From: Pseudothauera lacus
GTDB taxonomy: Bacteria; Pseudomonadota; Gammaproteobacteria; Burkholderiales; Rhodocyclaceae
NCBI RefSeq assembly: GCF_003034845.1
Contig: NZ_PZKC01000005.1
Coordinates: 1 to 64,000, forward strand
Direction of reading: 5' to 3'
DNA: 64,000 bases
The translations under genes were made by a program, and so were the position numbers. How positions within the stretch are numbered: position 1 is the first letter of the stretch; each line of letters begins with the position of its first letter. Positions 20,817-30,968 of the stretch are shown one piece after another. The notes under the pieces are model-generated. The model made no database searches. It saw only the letters and a list, made by a program, of their open reading frames with translations, and had not been told where the DNA came from.

Positions 20817-22915
20817 TGAGCGCCACCACCCATCGCGCGACCCTGCTGGTCGAACTGCTCACCGAGGAACTGCCGCCCAAGGCCCTGCCGCGCCTGGGCG
20901 AGACCTTCGCCGCGAAGATCGTCGAAGGCCTCAAGGCCAAGGGCTTGGCCGCCGATGCGGCGGTCAGCCGCTGCTACGCCAGCCCGCGCCGCCTGGCGGT
21001 AACGGTTGCCGACGTCGCCGCCGAAGGCGCGGCGAAGGAAGTCACCGAAAAGCTGATGCCGGTATCGGTGGCGCTGGACGCCGACGGCAGGCCCACCCCC
21101 GCGCTGCTCAAGAAGATGGAGGCGAAGGGTATTGCGGCCGACGCTGTGGCGGGTTTCGAGCGCCGCATGGACGGCAAGGCCGAAGCGCTGTTCCACACTG
21201 CGCTGGTTCCCGGCGCAAAACTCGCCGAAGTGCTCGCCGGCATCGTCCAGGATGCGGTGAAGGCCCTGCCCATTCCCAAGGTGATGCGCTGGGGCGATGG
21301 CGATGCGACCTTCGTGCGTCCGGTGCACAAGCTCACCCTGCTGCATGGCGCCGAGGTGGTGCCGGGTCGCGTCCTCGATCTCGACGCCGGGCGGACGACG
21401 CGCGGGCATCGCTTCATGAGCCGCGGCGACATCGACATCGCCAGCGCCGAGGCCTACGAGCCTACCCTGCTCGCCGAGGGCAAGGTCATTCCGTGCTTCG
21501 CCGAGCGCCGCGCCGACATCGACCGCCAGTTGCGCGGTGAAGCCGCCCGCCAGGGTGCGCAGCTCGGCGAGTACGCCGACCTGCTCGACGAGGTCAGCGC
21601 GCTGGTGGAGCTGCCGACGGTCTTCGTCGGCGAGTTCGAAGCCGAGTTCCTTGCCGTGCCGCAGGAATGCCTGATCCTGACGATGCGCGCCAACCAGAAG
21701 TATTTCCCCCTCTTCGACACCGACGGCAAGCTGCTCAACCGCTTCCTCATCGTCTCCAACATGCGCCCGGCGGACCCCACCAACATCATCACCGGCAACC
21801 AGCGCGTGGTGCGTCCGCGCCTGTCCGACGCGCGCTTCTTCTTCGAGCAGGACAAGAAGCAGAAGCTCGCTGCCCGCCTGCCGCGCCTGGCGCCGGTGGT
21901 CTATCACAACAAGCTCGGCAGCCAGCTCGAACGCGTTGAGCGTCTGGAAGCGCTCGCCGGCACCATCGCCACCCGCCTGCACGCCGATGCGGCGGCGGCC
22001 AGCCGCGCCGCGCGTCTGGCGAAGGCCGACCTGGTCAGCGACATGGTGGGCGAGTTCCCCGAGCTGCAGGGCATCATGGGGCGCTACTACGCGCTCGCCG
22101 ACGGCGAGGGCGAAGTGGTCGCCGACGCCATCCAGGCTCACTACCAGCCGCGCTTTGCCGGCGATGCCCTGCCCGCGGGCAATGTTGCCGCCGCCGTGGC
22201 GCTGGCCGACAAGCTCGATGCGCTGGTCGGCTTCTTCGGCATCGGCATGGTGCCCACCGGCGACAAGGATCCCTTTGCGCTGCGCCGCGCGGCGCTGGGG
22301 GTGTTGCGCATCCTGATGGAGACGCCGCTGCCGCTCGAGCTGCCGGCGCTGATCGCCGCCGCCGCAGCCGGCTTCAAGCCCGGCCTGCTCACTGCCGAGG
22401 GTTTCGCCGCGCAGCTCGAGGAGTTCATGCTCGAACGCCTCCGCCATCTCCTGCGTGAGAGCGGCCGCGACGTTGCGGTGATCGACGCGGTGCTGGCGCT
22501 CAAGCCCGCGCGCATCGACCTGGTGCCGGCCAAGCTCGCCGCCGTGGAAGCCTTCCGTGCGCTGCCCGAGGCCGAGGCCCTGGCCGCAGCCAACAAGCGC
22601 ATCGTCAACATTCTCAGGAAGGCCGCGGTCAGTCCCGGCGAGCCCGACATCGCGCTGCTGCAGGAGGAGGCCGAGAAGGCGCTCTTCCATCAGGTGGTGG
22701 AGGTCGCCCCGCTGCTGCGCTCTCATGTCGACAACGAGAATTACACCGAGGCGCTGTGCGTGCTCGCCGGTTTGCGCGAGGCCGTCGACCGCTTCTTCGA
22801 CGGTGTCATGGTGATGGCCGAGGAGCCGCTCACCCGCGCCAACCGGCTGGCGCTGCTCAACCAGCTCGCCGGGCTGATGAACCGCGTCGCCGACATCTCC
22901 CGCCTGTCCGCCTGA
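20816..22915 (+). CDS. glyS: Glycyl-tRNA synthetase beta subunit
   Basis: GlyS is the tRNA-binding beta subunit, partner of GlyQ. The 699 residues begin [18 protein letters not shown], the family signature, contain the HD-type region around [23 protein letters not shown] (a domain typical of GlyS) and end with the anticodon-binding helical region. It overlaps the glyQ stop by one base, which keeps the two subunits in step. I preferred the ATG 20816 to an in-frame GTG at 20813. It is followed 10 nt later by gmhB. Confidence 0.96.
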   Translation: MSATTHRATLLVELLTEELPPKALPRLGETFAAKIVEGLKAKGLAADAAVSRCYASPRRLAVTVADVAAEGAAKEVTEKLMPVSVALDADGRPTPALLKKMEAKGIAADAVAGFERRMDGKAEALFHTALVPGAKLAEVLAGIVQDAVKALPIPKVMRWGDGDATFVRPVHKLTLLHGAEVVPGRVLDLDAGRTTRGHRFMSRGDIDIASAEAYEPTLLAEGKVIPCFAERRADIDRQLRGEAARQGAQLGEYADLLDEVSALVELPTVFVGEFEAEFLAVPQECLILTMRANQKYFPLFDTDGKLLNRFLIVSNMRPADPTNIITGNQRVVRPRLSDARFFFEQDKKQKLAARLPRLAPVVYHNKLGSQLERVERLEALAGTIATRLHADAAAASRAARLAKADLVSDMVGEFPELQGIMGRYYALADGEGEVVADAIQAHYQPRFAGDALPAGNVAAAVALADKLDALVGFFGIGMVPTGDKDPFALRRAALGVLRILMETPLPLELPALIAAAAAGFKPGLLTAEGFAAQLEEFMLERLRHLLRESGRDVAVIDAVLALKPARIDLVPAKLAAVEAFRALPEAEALAAANKRIVNILRKAAVSPGEPDIALLQEEAEKALFHQVVEVAPLLRSHVDNENYTEALCVLAGLREAVDRFFDGVMVMAEEPLTRANRLALLNQLAGLMNRVADISRLSA

Positions 22916-22925
22916 GGGCCCTGCC

Positions 22926-23459
22926 GTGAAGCTGATCATCCTCGACCGCGATGGCGTCATCAACTACGACTCCGACCAGTTCATCAAGTCGCCCGAGGAG
23001 TGGAAGCCCATCCCCGGCTCGCTGGAAGCCATCGCCCGCCTCAATCAGTGGGGCTGGCGGGTGGTGGTGGCTTCCAATCAGTCCGGTGTCGGGCGTGGCC
23101 TGTTCGGCATGGATACCCTCAACGCCATCCACGAGAAGATGGTCAAGAGTCTGGCCCAGGTCGGCGGCCGTCTCGATGCGATCTTCTTCTGCCCCCACGC
23201 GGCGGACTCCACCTGCGATTGCCGCAAACCGCGGCCGGGCATGCTGGTGCAGATCTCTGAGCGCTTCAACATTCCGCTGGCCGGCGTGCCGGTGGTCGGC
23301 GACAGCCTGCGCGACCTGCAGGCTGGCGTGGCGGTGGGCTGCAAGCCCTATCTGGTGCTCACCGGCAAGGGCCAGAAGACCCATGAGGATCCTGAACTGC
23401 CGGCGGGTACGCTGATCTACCCGGATCTGGCCACGGTGGTCGCCGACCTCATCGCCTGA
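22926..23459 (+). CDS. gmhB: D-glycero-beta-D-manno-heptose-1,7-bisphosphate 7-phosphatase
   Basis: GmhB removes the 7-phosphate in ADP-heptose synthesis for the lipopolysaccharide core. The 177-residue HAD phosphatase has the nucleophile/acid pair Asp7 and Asp9 (LDRDGVIN), motif II SNQSG and the metal-binding loop with Cys89, His91, Cys97 and Cys99 (CPHAADSTCDCRKP), which is diagnostic for GmhB versus histidinol phosphatase. It starts with GTG. The position after glyS and before plsC is conserved in betaproteobacteria. Confidence 0.93.
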   Translation: MKLIILDRDGVINYDSDQFIKSPEEWKPIPGSLEAIARLNQWGWRVVVASNQSGVGRGLFGMDTLNAIHEKMVKSLAQVGGRLDAIFFCPHAADSTCDCRKPRPGMLVQISERFNIPLAGVPVVGDSLRDLQAGVAVGCKPYLVLTGKGQKTHEDPELPAGTLIYPDLATVVADLIA

Positions 23460-23510
23460 ACGGGGTCTCGCGGCCCGTTCCCTCCTGACCTAGCGCGGAA
23501 TACCGACAAC

Positions 23511-24290
23511 GTGTTCGTCCTTCGCTCCATTCTCTTTGCCATCGTCCTGGTGGTGGTGACGCCGCCCTACGCCCTGTTCGGCTTCCTCACCTTTCCGCTG
23601 CCTGCGCGCATGCGCCACCGCATCATCACCTCGTGGGCGCCGCTGGTGAATTGGTTCATCTGGCATCTGCTGGGCATCCGCTACCGCGTCATCGGCGCCG
23701 AGAACATCCCCGCCGGCCCGGCGGTGATCCTTGCCAAGCACCAGTCGGCGTGGGAGACCATCGCCCTGCAGGTGATCTTTCCGCCGCTGTGCTACGTGCT
23801 CAAGCGCGAGCTGCTGCGGGTTCCCTTTTTCGGCTGGGGGCTGGCGCAGATCCCCGGCATCGCCATCGACCGCAAGGCCGGCAAGGATGCGCTTGCGCAG
23901 GTGGTCGAACAGGGGCGGGCGCGCCTCGGCGAGGGCTACTGGGTGGCGGTGTTCCCCGAAGGTACCCGGGTGGCGCCGGGAACGACGCGGCGCTACAAGA
24001 TTGGTGGCGCCTTCCTTGCCCGCCGCGCCGGCGTGCCGGTGGTGCCGGTGGCCCACAACGCCGGCGAGTTCTGGCGGCGCAATGCCTTCTTCAAGCGCCC
24101 GGGCGAGATTGTCGTCAGCATCGGCCCGCTGATCGAGGTCAAGGGACGCAAGGTCGAGGCCATCAACCGTGAGGCGGAGGAATGGATCGAGGGCGAGATG
24201 CTGCGCCTCTTTCCTCATCATTACGCCGCCAACGGTGGCGTCGCGAAGGTGCTCAGCGGCGCCGGTGAGGAAGCCGCACCGCGCTCCTGA
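23511..24290 (+). CDS. plsC: 1-acyl-sn-glycerol-3-phosphate acyltransferase
   Basis: PlsC makes phosphatidic acid from lysophosphatidic acid at the inner membrane. The 259 residues start with a hydrophobic helix (about 3-30), then carry the acyltransferase motif I KHQSAWET (His77, Glu82; Glu replaces the usual Asp of HX4D, a common variant in this group), motif III FPEGTR (about residue 149) and motif IV around VPVVPVAHN. The start is GTG at 23511, giving the N-terminal membrane helix. It is the last gene of the miaB-plsC run and is followed by a shared terminator. Confidence 0.9.
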   Translation: MFVLRSILFAIVLVVVTPPYALFGFLTFPLPARMRHRIITSWAPLVNWFIWHLLGIRYRVIGAENIPAGPAVILAKHQSAWETIALQVIFPPLCYVLKRELLRVPFFGWGLAQIPGIAIDRKAGKDALAQVVEQGRARLGEGYWVAVFPEGTRVAPGTTRRYKIGGAFLARRAGVPVVPVAHNAGEFWRRNAFFKRPGEIVVSIGPLIEVKGRKVEAINREAEEWIEGEMLRLFPHHYAANGGVAKVLSGAGEEAAPRS

Positions 24291-24335
24291 AGGCTGATGG
24301 CATCATGCGCCGCCCGGCGCAGGCGCAGCGCGCAC

Positions 24336-24368
24336 AAAAAAAGACCCCGCCATCAGGCGGGGTCTTTT
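24336..24368. terminator. bidirectional terminator between plsC and phasin
   Basis: A perfect stem AAAAGACCCCGCC/GGCGGGGTCTTTT around a 4-nt loop, with A-runs on one side and T-runs on the other, serves the convergent plsC and phasin genes. Confidence 0.92.
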
Positions 24369-24391
24369 ACCGTCAGGGGACTCGCCTTTGA

Positions 24392-24952
24392 TCAGGCGGC
24401 CTTCTTGGCGGTGGTCTTGGTGCCGGTGCTGACGGCCTTCACGGTGGCGTTGGTCGCGGCGGCCACGTTGGCTTCGGCGATCTCGGCGACCTGCTTGGCG
24501 GCCTTGCTCATGCTGTCGTAGGCGCTGTTGGCGGCGGCGATGGCGGACTTGACGGCAGCCACGGCGACGTCGGAACCGGCGGGAGCGGACTTGGCAGCCT
24601 TGTCCAGCGCGGAGGCGACACCCTTGTTCAGCTCGGCAACCTGGCCTTCCAGCAGCTTGGAGACTTCTTCCTGGCTCTGGGAGGTGATTTCATACACGTT
24701 GCGGGCGTAGGCCACGGCCTTCTCGACCAGCGGCTGGGCCAGGGAGGTCTGCAGGTTGATGAATTCCTGCGCGTCCTTCACGGTCAGCAGCGCCTTGGTG
24801 TTGGCAACGCTGTCTTCCAGGATGGAGCGGGCGGTGTTCAGGTTCAGGGCGGCGAGGCGCTCGGCGCTGGCGAAGGCGGTGTTGGCCAGGGTCAGCAGGG
24901 TTTCGATGTTGGCCTTGTTGCTGGCGGCGAACTGTTCGGGGGTAGCAAACAT
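24392..24952 (-). CDS. phaP: Phasin family protein (PHA granule-associated)
   Basis: Phasins coat polyhydroxyalkanoate storage granules. The 186-residue protein begins MFATPEQFAASNKANIETLL, the classic phasin_2 start, is almost wholly alpha-helical with amphipathic repeats, contains SLAQPLVEKAVAYARNVYEI, and ends in an Ala/Lys-rich tail (TGTKTTAKKAA) like that of DNA-binding or heparin-binding phasins. Codon choice is highly biased, suggesting abundance. A strong promoter and a dyad operator lie upstream. The start at 24952 is preceded by GAGGAGAT. No PHA synthase is in the window. Confidence 0.9.
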   Translation of the reverse strand: MFATPEQFAASNKANIETLLTLANTAFASAERLAALNLNTARSILEDSVANTKALLTVKDAQEFINLQTSLAQPLVEKAVAYARNVYEITSQSQEEVSKLLEGQVAELNKGVASALDKAAKSAPAGSDVAVAAVKSAIAAANSAYDSMSKAAKQVAEIAEANVAAATNATVKAVSTGTKTTAKKAA

Positions 24953-24975
24953 GTGGATCTCCTCGGTTGAATGCG

Positions 24976-24996
24976 GACTTGCTTCAATGCAGCAAG
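24976..24996 (-). promoter_or_regulatory. candidate PhaR-type operator in the phasin leader
   Basis: On the minus strand TTGCTGCATTGAAGCAA is a 17-bp near-palindrome (one mismatch) followed by GTC. It lies between the predicted transcription start (about 25025) and the ribosome-binding site, the expected place for a repressor. Phasin genes are classically repressed by PhaR, which in Paracoccus recognises CTGC-N3/4-GCAG. A 19-of-20 match to this block recurs at 28687. Confidence 0.5.
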
Positions 24997-25031
24997 CCCG
25001 GGTTTTCGTGCTGCGCTGCATCATGGTCTCG

Positions 25032-25059
25032 ATTATAGGCAGTCAGGTCTTGATGTCAA
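25032..25059 (-). promoter_or_regulatory. consensus sigma70 promoter of the phasin gene
   Basis: On the minus strand TTGACA (25059-25054), a 16-nt spacer and TATAAT (25037-25032) are both perfect matches to the consensus. The leader would be about 75 nt. Confidence 0.85.
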
Positions 25060-25069
25060 GTCCTTTATG

Positions 25070-25234
25070 GTGCACTGCACAATAGAGTTTGGGTGTTCTG
25101 ATTCAGTCTCTTACGGAATTCTTGCGGGCTGTTCTGGAGCGCTTGCAGCAAGGGCTTCAGAAGTGTCAATGTATGACATGGGGTTTTTCTGTGATGCCGA
25201 TTCTGCTGCAGCATGGCGTGGATGTGTTGCAACA
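25070..25234. other. intergenic stretch upstream of the phasin promoter with repeated TGC/GCA dyads
   Basis: The gap 24953-25285 holds the phasin promoter, its leader and, further up, several short palindromes built from TGC and GCA: GTGCACTGCAC (25070-25080), CTTGCAGCAAG (25142-25152), TGCTGCAGCA (25204-25213) and TGTTGCAACA (25225-25234). No convincing gene lies here. The clustering resembles multi-site binding by a PhaR-like protein but is unproven. Confidence 0.3.
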
Positions 25235-25263
25235 AAATGAAAAGGCCGGCGTGGTCGCCGGCC
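25234..25263 (-). terminator. intrinsic terminator after the RhlE-type helicase gene
   Basis: On the minus strand GGCCGGC pairs with GCCGGCC around a 6-nt loop, followed by TTTTCATTTTG, 23 nt past the stop of the helicase gene. Confidence 0.8.
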
Positions 25264-25285
25264 GTACTTTTGGGGCGGGGCGTGC

Positions 25286-26713
<1,428 letters not shown>

Positions 26714-26919
26714 GTAAGGATGTGCTCCAGCGACGGCCTGTCGCGCGCAATGGGCGACACCAATCGGGGCTGGCGGGACGAGGGCCGGCAAAGGATGGCG
26801 CCGGCCGGGGTGAAGAGGATTGATGCCGGTGCAGCGATTGGTGGCTGCGGGCAAGCGGCGGATTGTACGGGAATCGCTGCGCAGGTGGGGAAAAAGCGTC
26901 GGTGGCTGGCGCCGCGCTC

Positions 26920-27951
26920 TCAGAAGGCTTCCTTCTCCGCTTCCAGGTAGGCGAGGCTGATGTACTTGCCGATGTTGGCCTCGAAGCCCAGGGTCTCCGC
27001 GGCCTTGCCGGCCACGCGCGGGTCGGCGAGCACCGCTGCGCGCGCCGCCTCCATGCTGTCGCCGTTCTCCACCGCTTCCACGCAGCGCTCCCAGATTCCT
27101 TCGAACAGGCTGCGGTTCCAGTCCAGAACGCCGGCCCCGGCGTGTCCGTGGCCGGGCACCCAGATGCGCGATGCAGCGTTGGCCTCGAGGGCATCGTAGT
27201 AACGGAACGTGCCGGGGTAGGAGCCGTCGTCCATGTTGGCGATGCGGCGGTCCATGGCGACGTCGCCGGCATAGGTGAGGCGGTCCTCGACCGCTTCCAG
27301 GCAGATGTCGCCGGGAGTGTGGGCGGTGCCGTAGTGATGCACGCGCAGGGTGAGGTCGCCGAAATCGAACTCGGCGCCGTGGGCGACCTCGTGCGTGGGG
27401 GCGACGATGCGGGTGCCGGCGGTGGCCTGGTTGGTCCACCGCTCGAGCAGGCTGCGCCACAGATTGCCCTGCACGCCGAGGATCTCGGTGCGCGTGTGGG
27501 GGTGGGCGTAGATCGGCAGCTCGGTTCCGTAGGCCTCCGCGAAGGCGTGGTTGGCCAGCCAGTGGTCGCCGTGGTAGTGGGAGTTGAACACCGCCACCAC
27601 GGGGCGCTCGGTGAGCCTGCGGATCTGCCGGATGACCATTTCGCCGATCTGCACCGAGCCGCCGGGGTCGAGCATCACCACCCCCTTGCGGGTGATGGCG
27701 AAGGTGACGTTGCACATCATCCCCTGGTTCTCCGGGGTGGGGAAGCCGTCCTCAGCATAGATCATCCAGACGTGCTCGGAGAGTTGTCGGGGAGCAATGT
27801 CGGGGACTGGCGGACCCTTGATGAAGTCATCGAGGTCATCGGCGAAGGCACTCACCGCCGGCCACAGCGCGGCTGTCGCGGAGGCGCCCGCGGCGGCGAC
27901 GCCGAATTGCAGGAAGCGGCGGCGGTCGAGGCGGGCGGACGAAGTGGGCAT
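26920..27951 (-). CDS. Tat-exported metallo-beta-lactamase fold hydrolase
   Basis: The 343-residue protein starts with a twin-arginine signal (RRRFLQ at residues 10-15, then an Ala-rich stretch ending at about residue 37, SAFA), so it is exported folded to the periplasm. The metal site HYHGDH (125-130: His125, His127, Asp129, His130) and later GTAHTPGD and PGHGHAG are those of MBL-fold enzymes. It resembles the SoxH-like/quinoprotein-associated group of periplasmic MBL hydrolases, but the substrate is unknown. The start at 27951 is chosen to place the Tat motif near the N-terminus; the frame extends 12 codons upstream. It is transcribed towards rhlE and divergent from ampD. Confidence 0.88.
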   Translation of the reverse strand: MPTSSARLDRRRFLQFGVAAAGASATAALWPAVSAFADDLDDFIKGPPVPDIAPRQLSEHVWMIYAEDGFPTPENQGMMCNVTFAITRKGVVMLDPGGSVQIGEMVIRQIRRLTERPVVAVFNSHYHGDHWLANHAFAEAYGTELPIYAHPHTRTEILGVQGNLWRSLLERWTNQATAGTRIVAPTHEVAHGAEFDFGDLTLRVHHYGTAHTPGDICLEAVEDRLTYAGDVAMDRRIANMDDGSYPGTFRYYDALEANAASRIWVPGHGHAGAGVLDWNRSLFEGIWERCVEAVENGDSMEAARAAVLADPRVAGKAAETLGFEANIGKYISLAYLEAEKEAF

Positions 27952-28087
27952 GGTCTGTCTCCTTGGCATCTGTGGCTCTGAGAGCATATTACCGAATTGC
28001 GATTGAGCCGGGCGGACTCGGCAGGAAGGGCGCGGCGCAGGATAATGGCGACTGCCGGAGGGTGGCGGCGATCAGCGGAGGGGCGGG

Positions 28088-28669
28088 ATGAAGAAGGTCG
28101 AAGTGGGGGACATCGTCGATGGCTGGGTCACTGGCGCGCGCCGGGTGCCGTCGCCGAACTGCGACGCCCGTCCGGCCGGTGGTGCGATCGATCTGGTGGT
28201 GATCCATGCCATCAGCCTGCCGCCCGACGAGTTCGGCGGCAGCGCGGTGGAAGAGTTGTTCACCAACAGTCTCGACTGCACCGTCCATCCCTACTACGAG
28301 AGGCTGCGCGATCTGCGGGTGTCGGCACACTTCTTCATCCGCCGTGACGGGGAACTGCTGCAGTTCGTGCCGGTCCATGCGCGGGCGTGGCATGCTGGGG
28401 CGTCGTGCTGGCAGGGGCGCGAGCGCTGCAACGACTTTTCCCTCGGCATCGAGCTCGAAGGCTGTGACAGCCGGCCTTTCGAGGATTGCCAGTACGACCG
28501 CCTTGCGGGCCTGCTGGCACTGTTGCGCAAGGCCTGCGGTGTTGCGGCGATGGCCGGTCATGCCGACATCGCGCCGGGGCGGAAGACCGATCCCGGCCCC
28601 CATTTCGACTGGGAGCGCCTGCAGGCTGCGCTTGCTGCCAGAACGGTGTGTTTGACAAAGGCGATATAA
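28088..28669 (+). CDS. ampD: 1,6-anhydro-N-acetylmuramyl-L-alanine amidase AmpD
   Basis: AmpD cleaves the peptide from anhydromuropeptides in the cytosol during cell-wall recycling, and so sets the level of the AmpR ligands. The 193-residue protein has the zinc ligands His40 (VVIHAIS), His158 and Asp168 (GHADIAPGRKTDPG), and the SAHFFIRRDG segment. There is no signal peptide, as expected for cytosolic AmpD. The matching muropeptide permease AmpG is at 45961 in this window. The end of the gene contains a strong promoter-like element for the downstream region. Confidence 0.94.
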   Translation: MKKVEVGDIVDGWVTGARRVPSPNCDARPAGGAIDLVVIHAISLPPDEFGGSAVEELFTNSLDCTVHPYYERLRDLRVSAHFFIRRDGELLQFVPVHARAWHAGASCWQGRERCNDFSLGIELEGCDSRPFEDCQYDRLAGLLALLRKACGVAAMAGHADIAPGRKTDPGPHFDWERLQAALAARTVCLTKAI

Positions 28670-28680
28670 ATCAATATCAT
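28652..28680 (+). promoter_or_regulatory. sigma70-like promoter in the 3' end of ampD
   Basis: TTGACA (28652-28657), a 17-nt spacer and TATCAT (28675-28680). The -35 box lies inside the last codons of ampD. The predicted start, about 28687, falls exactly on the dyad operator that follows. Confidence 0.7.
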
Positions 28681-28686
28681 CCGAAA

Positions 28687-28703
28687 TTGCTGCATTGCAG
28701 CAA
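28687..28703 (+). promoter_or_regulatory. perfect 17-bp dyad, candidate PhaR-type operator
   Basis: TTGCTGCATTGCAGCAA has perfect 8-bp arms around one central T and contains CTGC-N3-GCAG. With the following GTC it matches the phasin-leader operator at 19 of 20 positions. It lies at the predicted transcription start of the promoter at 28652-28680, where binding would block initiation. Confidence 0.5.
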
Positions 28704-28950
28704 GTCAAATCACTGGTTTCCGGTACGGTTGCACCGCGGCACAAGCCCGCGGTGGGCGGGCAGACAAGTCGCCGCCCGTACCGCGGTGGTCCGCCCGCCT
28801 CCTGTGCGCGCGGATCAGTCACGACTGACGACCATCGCCCTGTCGCCGCTGAGCATCCGCGGCGGGCTTCGCACCCATTGTGTCGATCCGGCCCCTCCGG
28901 GGCGGGTCTGCGGGTGCCTTGCGGGGGCGTGGCCACAGCACGGAGGACGC
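28704..28950 (+). other. long GC-rich structured leader before the lytic transglycosylase gene
   Basis: The 281 nt between ampD and the next ATG contain no supported gene. Several hairpins can form: CACCGCGG/CCGCGGTG (28732-28739/28747-28754) and TCAGTC/GACTGA (28815-28820/28823-28828), plus further GC stems. No T-tract terminator is evident, so the promoter at 28652 probably reads into the transglycosylase gene; a discrete small RNA is an alternative. Confidence 0.35.
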
Positions 28951-29649
28951 ATGAAACAGGCAACAACCCGCTTTACCCGCTTCGCCCATGGCGCCGGGGC
29001 GTTCGCCGCCCGTCTGGTGCACGGTGCGCTGCTCAGCGCCGGCATGCTGGCACTGGCCATCTTTGCCGCCAGCCATCTCGATGGCGACGCCCACAATCCC
29101 CTCGATGCGGCACTGTCCGAAGCGCATGCGGTGCCACTTGATGCCGCCCCCTACTTTGACGATGCCGCTCCGGCCCTTGAACTGTCGGCCGAGATGCTGC
29201 GGGTGCGCGACTACGTCGCACGCCGCTATCGCGTCTCCGCGGTGGCGCTGGAGCCGGTGCTCGCTGCAGCGGAGGAGAGTGCGCGCGAGATCGGTGTCGA
29301 CCCGCTGCTGGTGGTGGCGGTGATTGCCGTCGAGTCGAGCTTCAACCCCTTCGCCGAAAGCCACGTGGGCGCACAGGGGCTGATGCAGGTGATTCCCCGC
29401 TTCCACATGGACAAGATCGGCGACGAAGCGGGCGAGGATGCGCTCTTCGATCCGATGCTCAACGTGCGTGTCGGTACCCTGGTGATTGATGAAGGCCTGC
29501 GCCGCTATGGCAGCCTGCAGGCGGCGCTGCAATACTACGGCGGCGCCCGCAGCGATCCCACCGCGGCCTACTACCGCAAGGTGATGGCGATGAAGCAGCG
29601 CCTGCAGACTGCAGCGGGGCGCAGTGCGACGGCGAGCGCCGACGCCTGA
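28951..29649 (+). CDS. Membrane-anchored lytic transglycosylase (SLT domain)
   Basis: This 232-residue protein has an N-terminal hydrophobic helix (about residues 24-45; signal peptide or anchor) and a C-terminal Slt70-like lysozyme domain (about 110-215) with the catalytic Glu128 in AVESSFNP, then GAQGLMQVIP and ALQYYGG, the standard motifs. It would cut peptidoglycan glycan strands to 1,6-anhydro ends, the products later handled by AmpG and AmpD. The start at 28951 has GGAGG 4 nt upstream. It may be transcribed from the promoter at 28652 through the long leader. Confidence 0.9.
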   Translation: MKQATTRFTRFAHGAGAFAARLVHGALLSAGMLALAIFAASHLDGDAHNPLDAALSEAHAVPLDAAPYFDDAAPALELSAEMLRVRDYVARRYRVSAVALEPVLAAAEESAREIGVDPLLVVAVIAVESSFNPFAESHVGAQGLMQVIPRFHMDKIGDEAGEDALFDPMLNVRVGTLVIDEGLRRYGSLQAALQYYGGARSDPTAAYYRKVMAMKQRLQTAAGRSATASADA

Positions 29650-29698
29650 GAACGCGGACGCAGGGCGCGCCTGCTGACTCTGCGCGCGCTGCCGACGT

Positions 29699-30877
29699 TT
29701 ACCCCGCCAGCACCGTGCGCATGCGTGCGCAGGCTTCGAGCAGGCGTTCGCTGCGGGTGGTGTAGGCCAGGCGCAGGTGGCGGCGTGGCAGGTGCTCACC
29801 GAAGTCGAGGCCGGGGGTGGTGGCTACGCCTGCCTCTTCGATCAGGCGGCGGGCGAGGGTGGCACTGTCCGCTGCCAGTGTGCCGATGTCCGCATAGATG
29901 TAGAAGGCGCCCTGCGGTTCGCTGGCAATGCCGAAGCCGAGTTCGTGCAGGGCCGGCAGGAGGACGTCGCGGCGCGCGGCGAACTCTGCCCGCCGCGATT
30001 CGAGGATGTCCACCGTGGCAGGTTCGAAGGCTGCCAGGGCAGCGTGCTGGGCGGGGGTGGAGGCGGCGATGAAGAAGTGCTGGGCGAGTTTCTCGATCTC
30101 GCGGGTCCAGCGCTGTGGCACCACCAGCCAGCCGAGGCGCCATCCGGTCATGCCGAAGTACTTGGAGAAGCTGTTGACCACGAACAGGTCGTCGGCTTCG
30201 GCGAGTGCGGGCTGCGCCAGCACGGTGGTGGCCGGCAGGCCGTAAGTGAGACCCTGGTAGATCTCGTCGACGAGCAGGATGCCGCCGCGGGCGTGGCTCA
30301 CCGCATGCAGCGCGGCGAGTTCGCCGGCGTCGAGCACGGTGCCGGTGGGATTGCCCGGGGTGGCGACCATGAGTCCGCGGGTGGCGGGCTGCCAGGCGGC
30401 GGCGACCTGCTCGGGAGTGGGCTGGTAGCGTTGTGCCACATTGACCGGCAGGGCGCGTGCACGGCCTTCGACGCTGCGTACCAGATGGCGGTTGGAAGGG
30501 TAGCCGGGGTCGGGCAGCAGCCACTCGTCGCCGGGATCGGTGGCTGCGGCGAGGGCCAGCATCAGCGCGCCGGAAGCGCCCGGGGTGACGATGATGCGCT
30601 CGGCGGCGACGGCGGCACCGAAGCGCTCATGGTAGAAGCGCGCGATGGCTTCGCGCAGCGCCGGCAGGCCGAGAGCCGGGGTGTAATGCACGGCGCCGCT
30701 GGCGACGAAACGGCAGGCAGCATCGACGATGGGCTGCGGTGTGGGGAAGTCGGGCTCGCCGACTTCCATGTGGATGATGTCGCGGCCCTGGGCTTCCAGT
30801 TCGCGCGCGCGGCGCAGCAACTCCATGACGTGAAAGGGCTGGATGTCGGCCATGCGGCGGGCGGGGCGGAAGGCCAC
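29699..30877 (-). CDS. PLP-dependent class I/II aminotransferase
   Basis: The 392-residue protein is a fold-type I aminotransferase of the AspC-like family. The PLP lysine is Lys239 in SFSKYFGMTGWRLGW; ATPGNPTG (172-179), Asp204 in LLVDEIYQGL and the final Arg in RHLRLAYTT are present. It is similar in pattern to 1-aminocyclopropane-1-carboxylate/valine-pyruvate-type enzymes, but the exact amino donor cannot be set from sequence. The start is GTG at 30877 with GAGGAG upstream. It follows pckA on the same strand but is separated from it by a terminator. Confidence 0.88.
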   Translation of the reverse strand: MAFRPARRMADIQPFHVMELLRRARELEAQGRDIIHMEVGEPDFPTPQPIVDAACRFVASGAVHYTPALGLPALREAIARFYHERFGAAVAAERIIVTPGASGALMLALAAATDPGDEWLLPDPGYPSNRHLVRSVEGRARALPVNVAQRYQPTPEQVAAAWQPATRGLMVATPGNPTGTVLDAGELAALHAVSHARGGILLVDEIYQGLTYGLPATTVLAQPALAEADDLFVVNSFSKYFGMTGWRLGWLVVPQRWTREIEKLAQHFFIAASTPAQHAALAAFEPATVDILESRRAEFAARRDVLLPALHELGFGIASEPQGAFYIYADIGTLAADSATLARRLIEEAGVATTPGLDFGEHLPRRHLRLAYTTRSERLLEACARMRTVLAG

Positions 30878-30902
30878 GTTGCGCTCCTCGAAGATGGGGC
30901 GG

Positions 30903-30934
30903 AAAACAAAAAGCGCCGGCCGTGGCCGACGCTT
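30903..30934 (-). terminator. intrinsic terminator after pckA
   Basis: On the minus strand AAGCG-T-CGGCC pairs with GGCCG-G-CGCTT around 2 nt, followed by TTTGTTTTCC. A further stem GCCGGC/GCCGGC (30944-30949/30955-30960) lies between it and the pckA stop. Confidence 0.8.
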
Positions 30935-30968
30935 CCGGGGCGTGCCGGCGTTGTGCCGGCAGGCGGGG

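Noticed and set aside
20756-22963. 735-codon minus-strand open frame
   Set aside because: Antisense to glyS.
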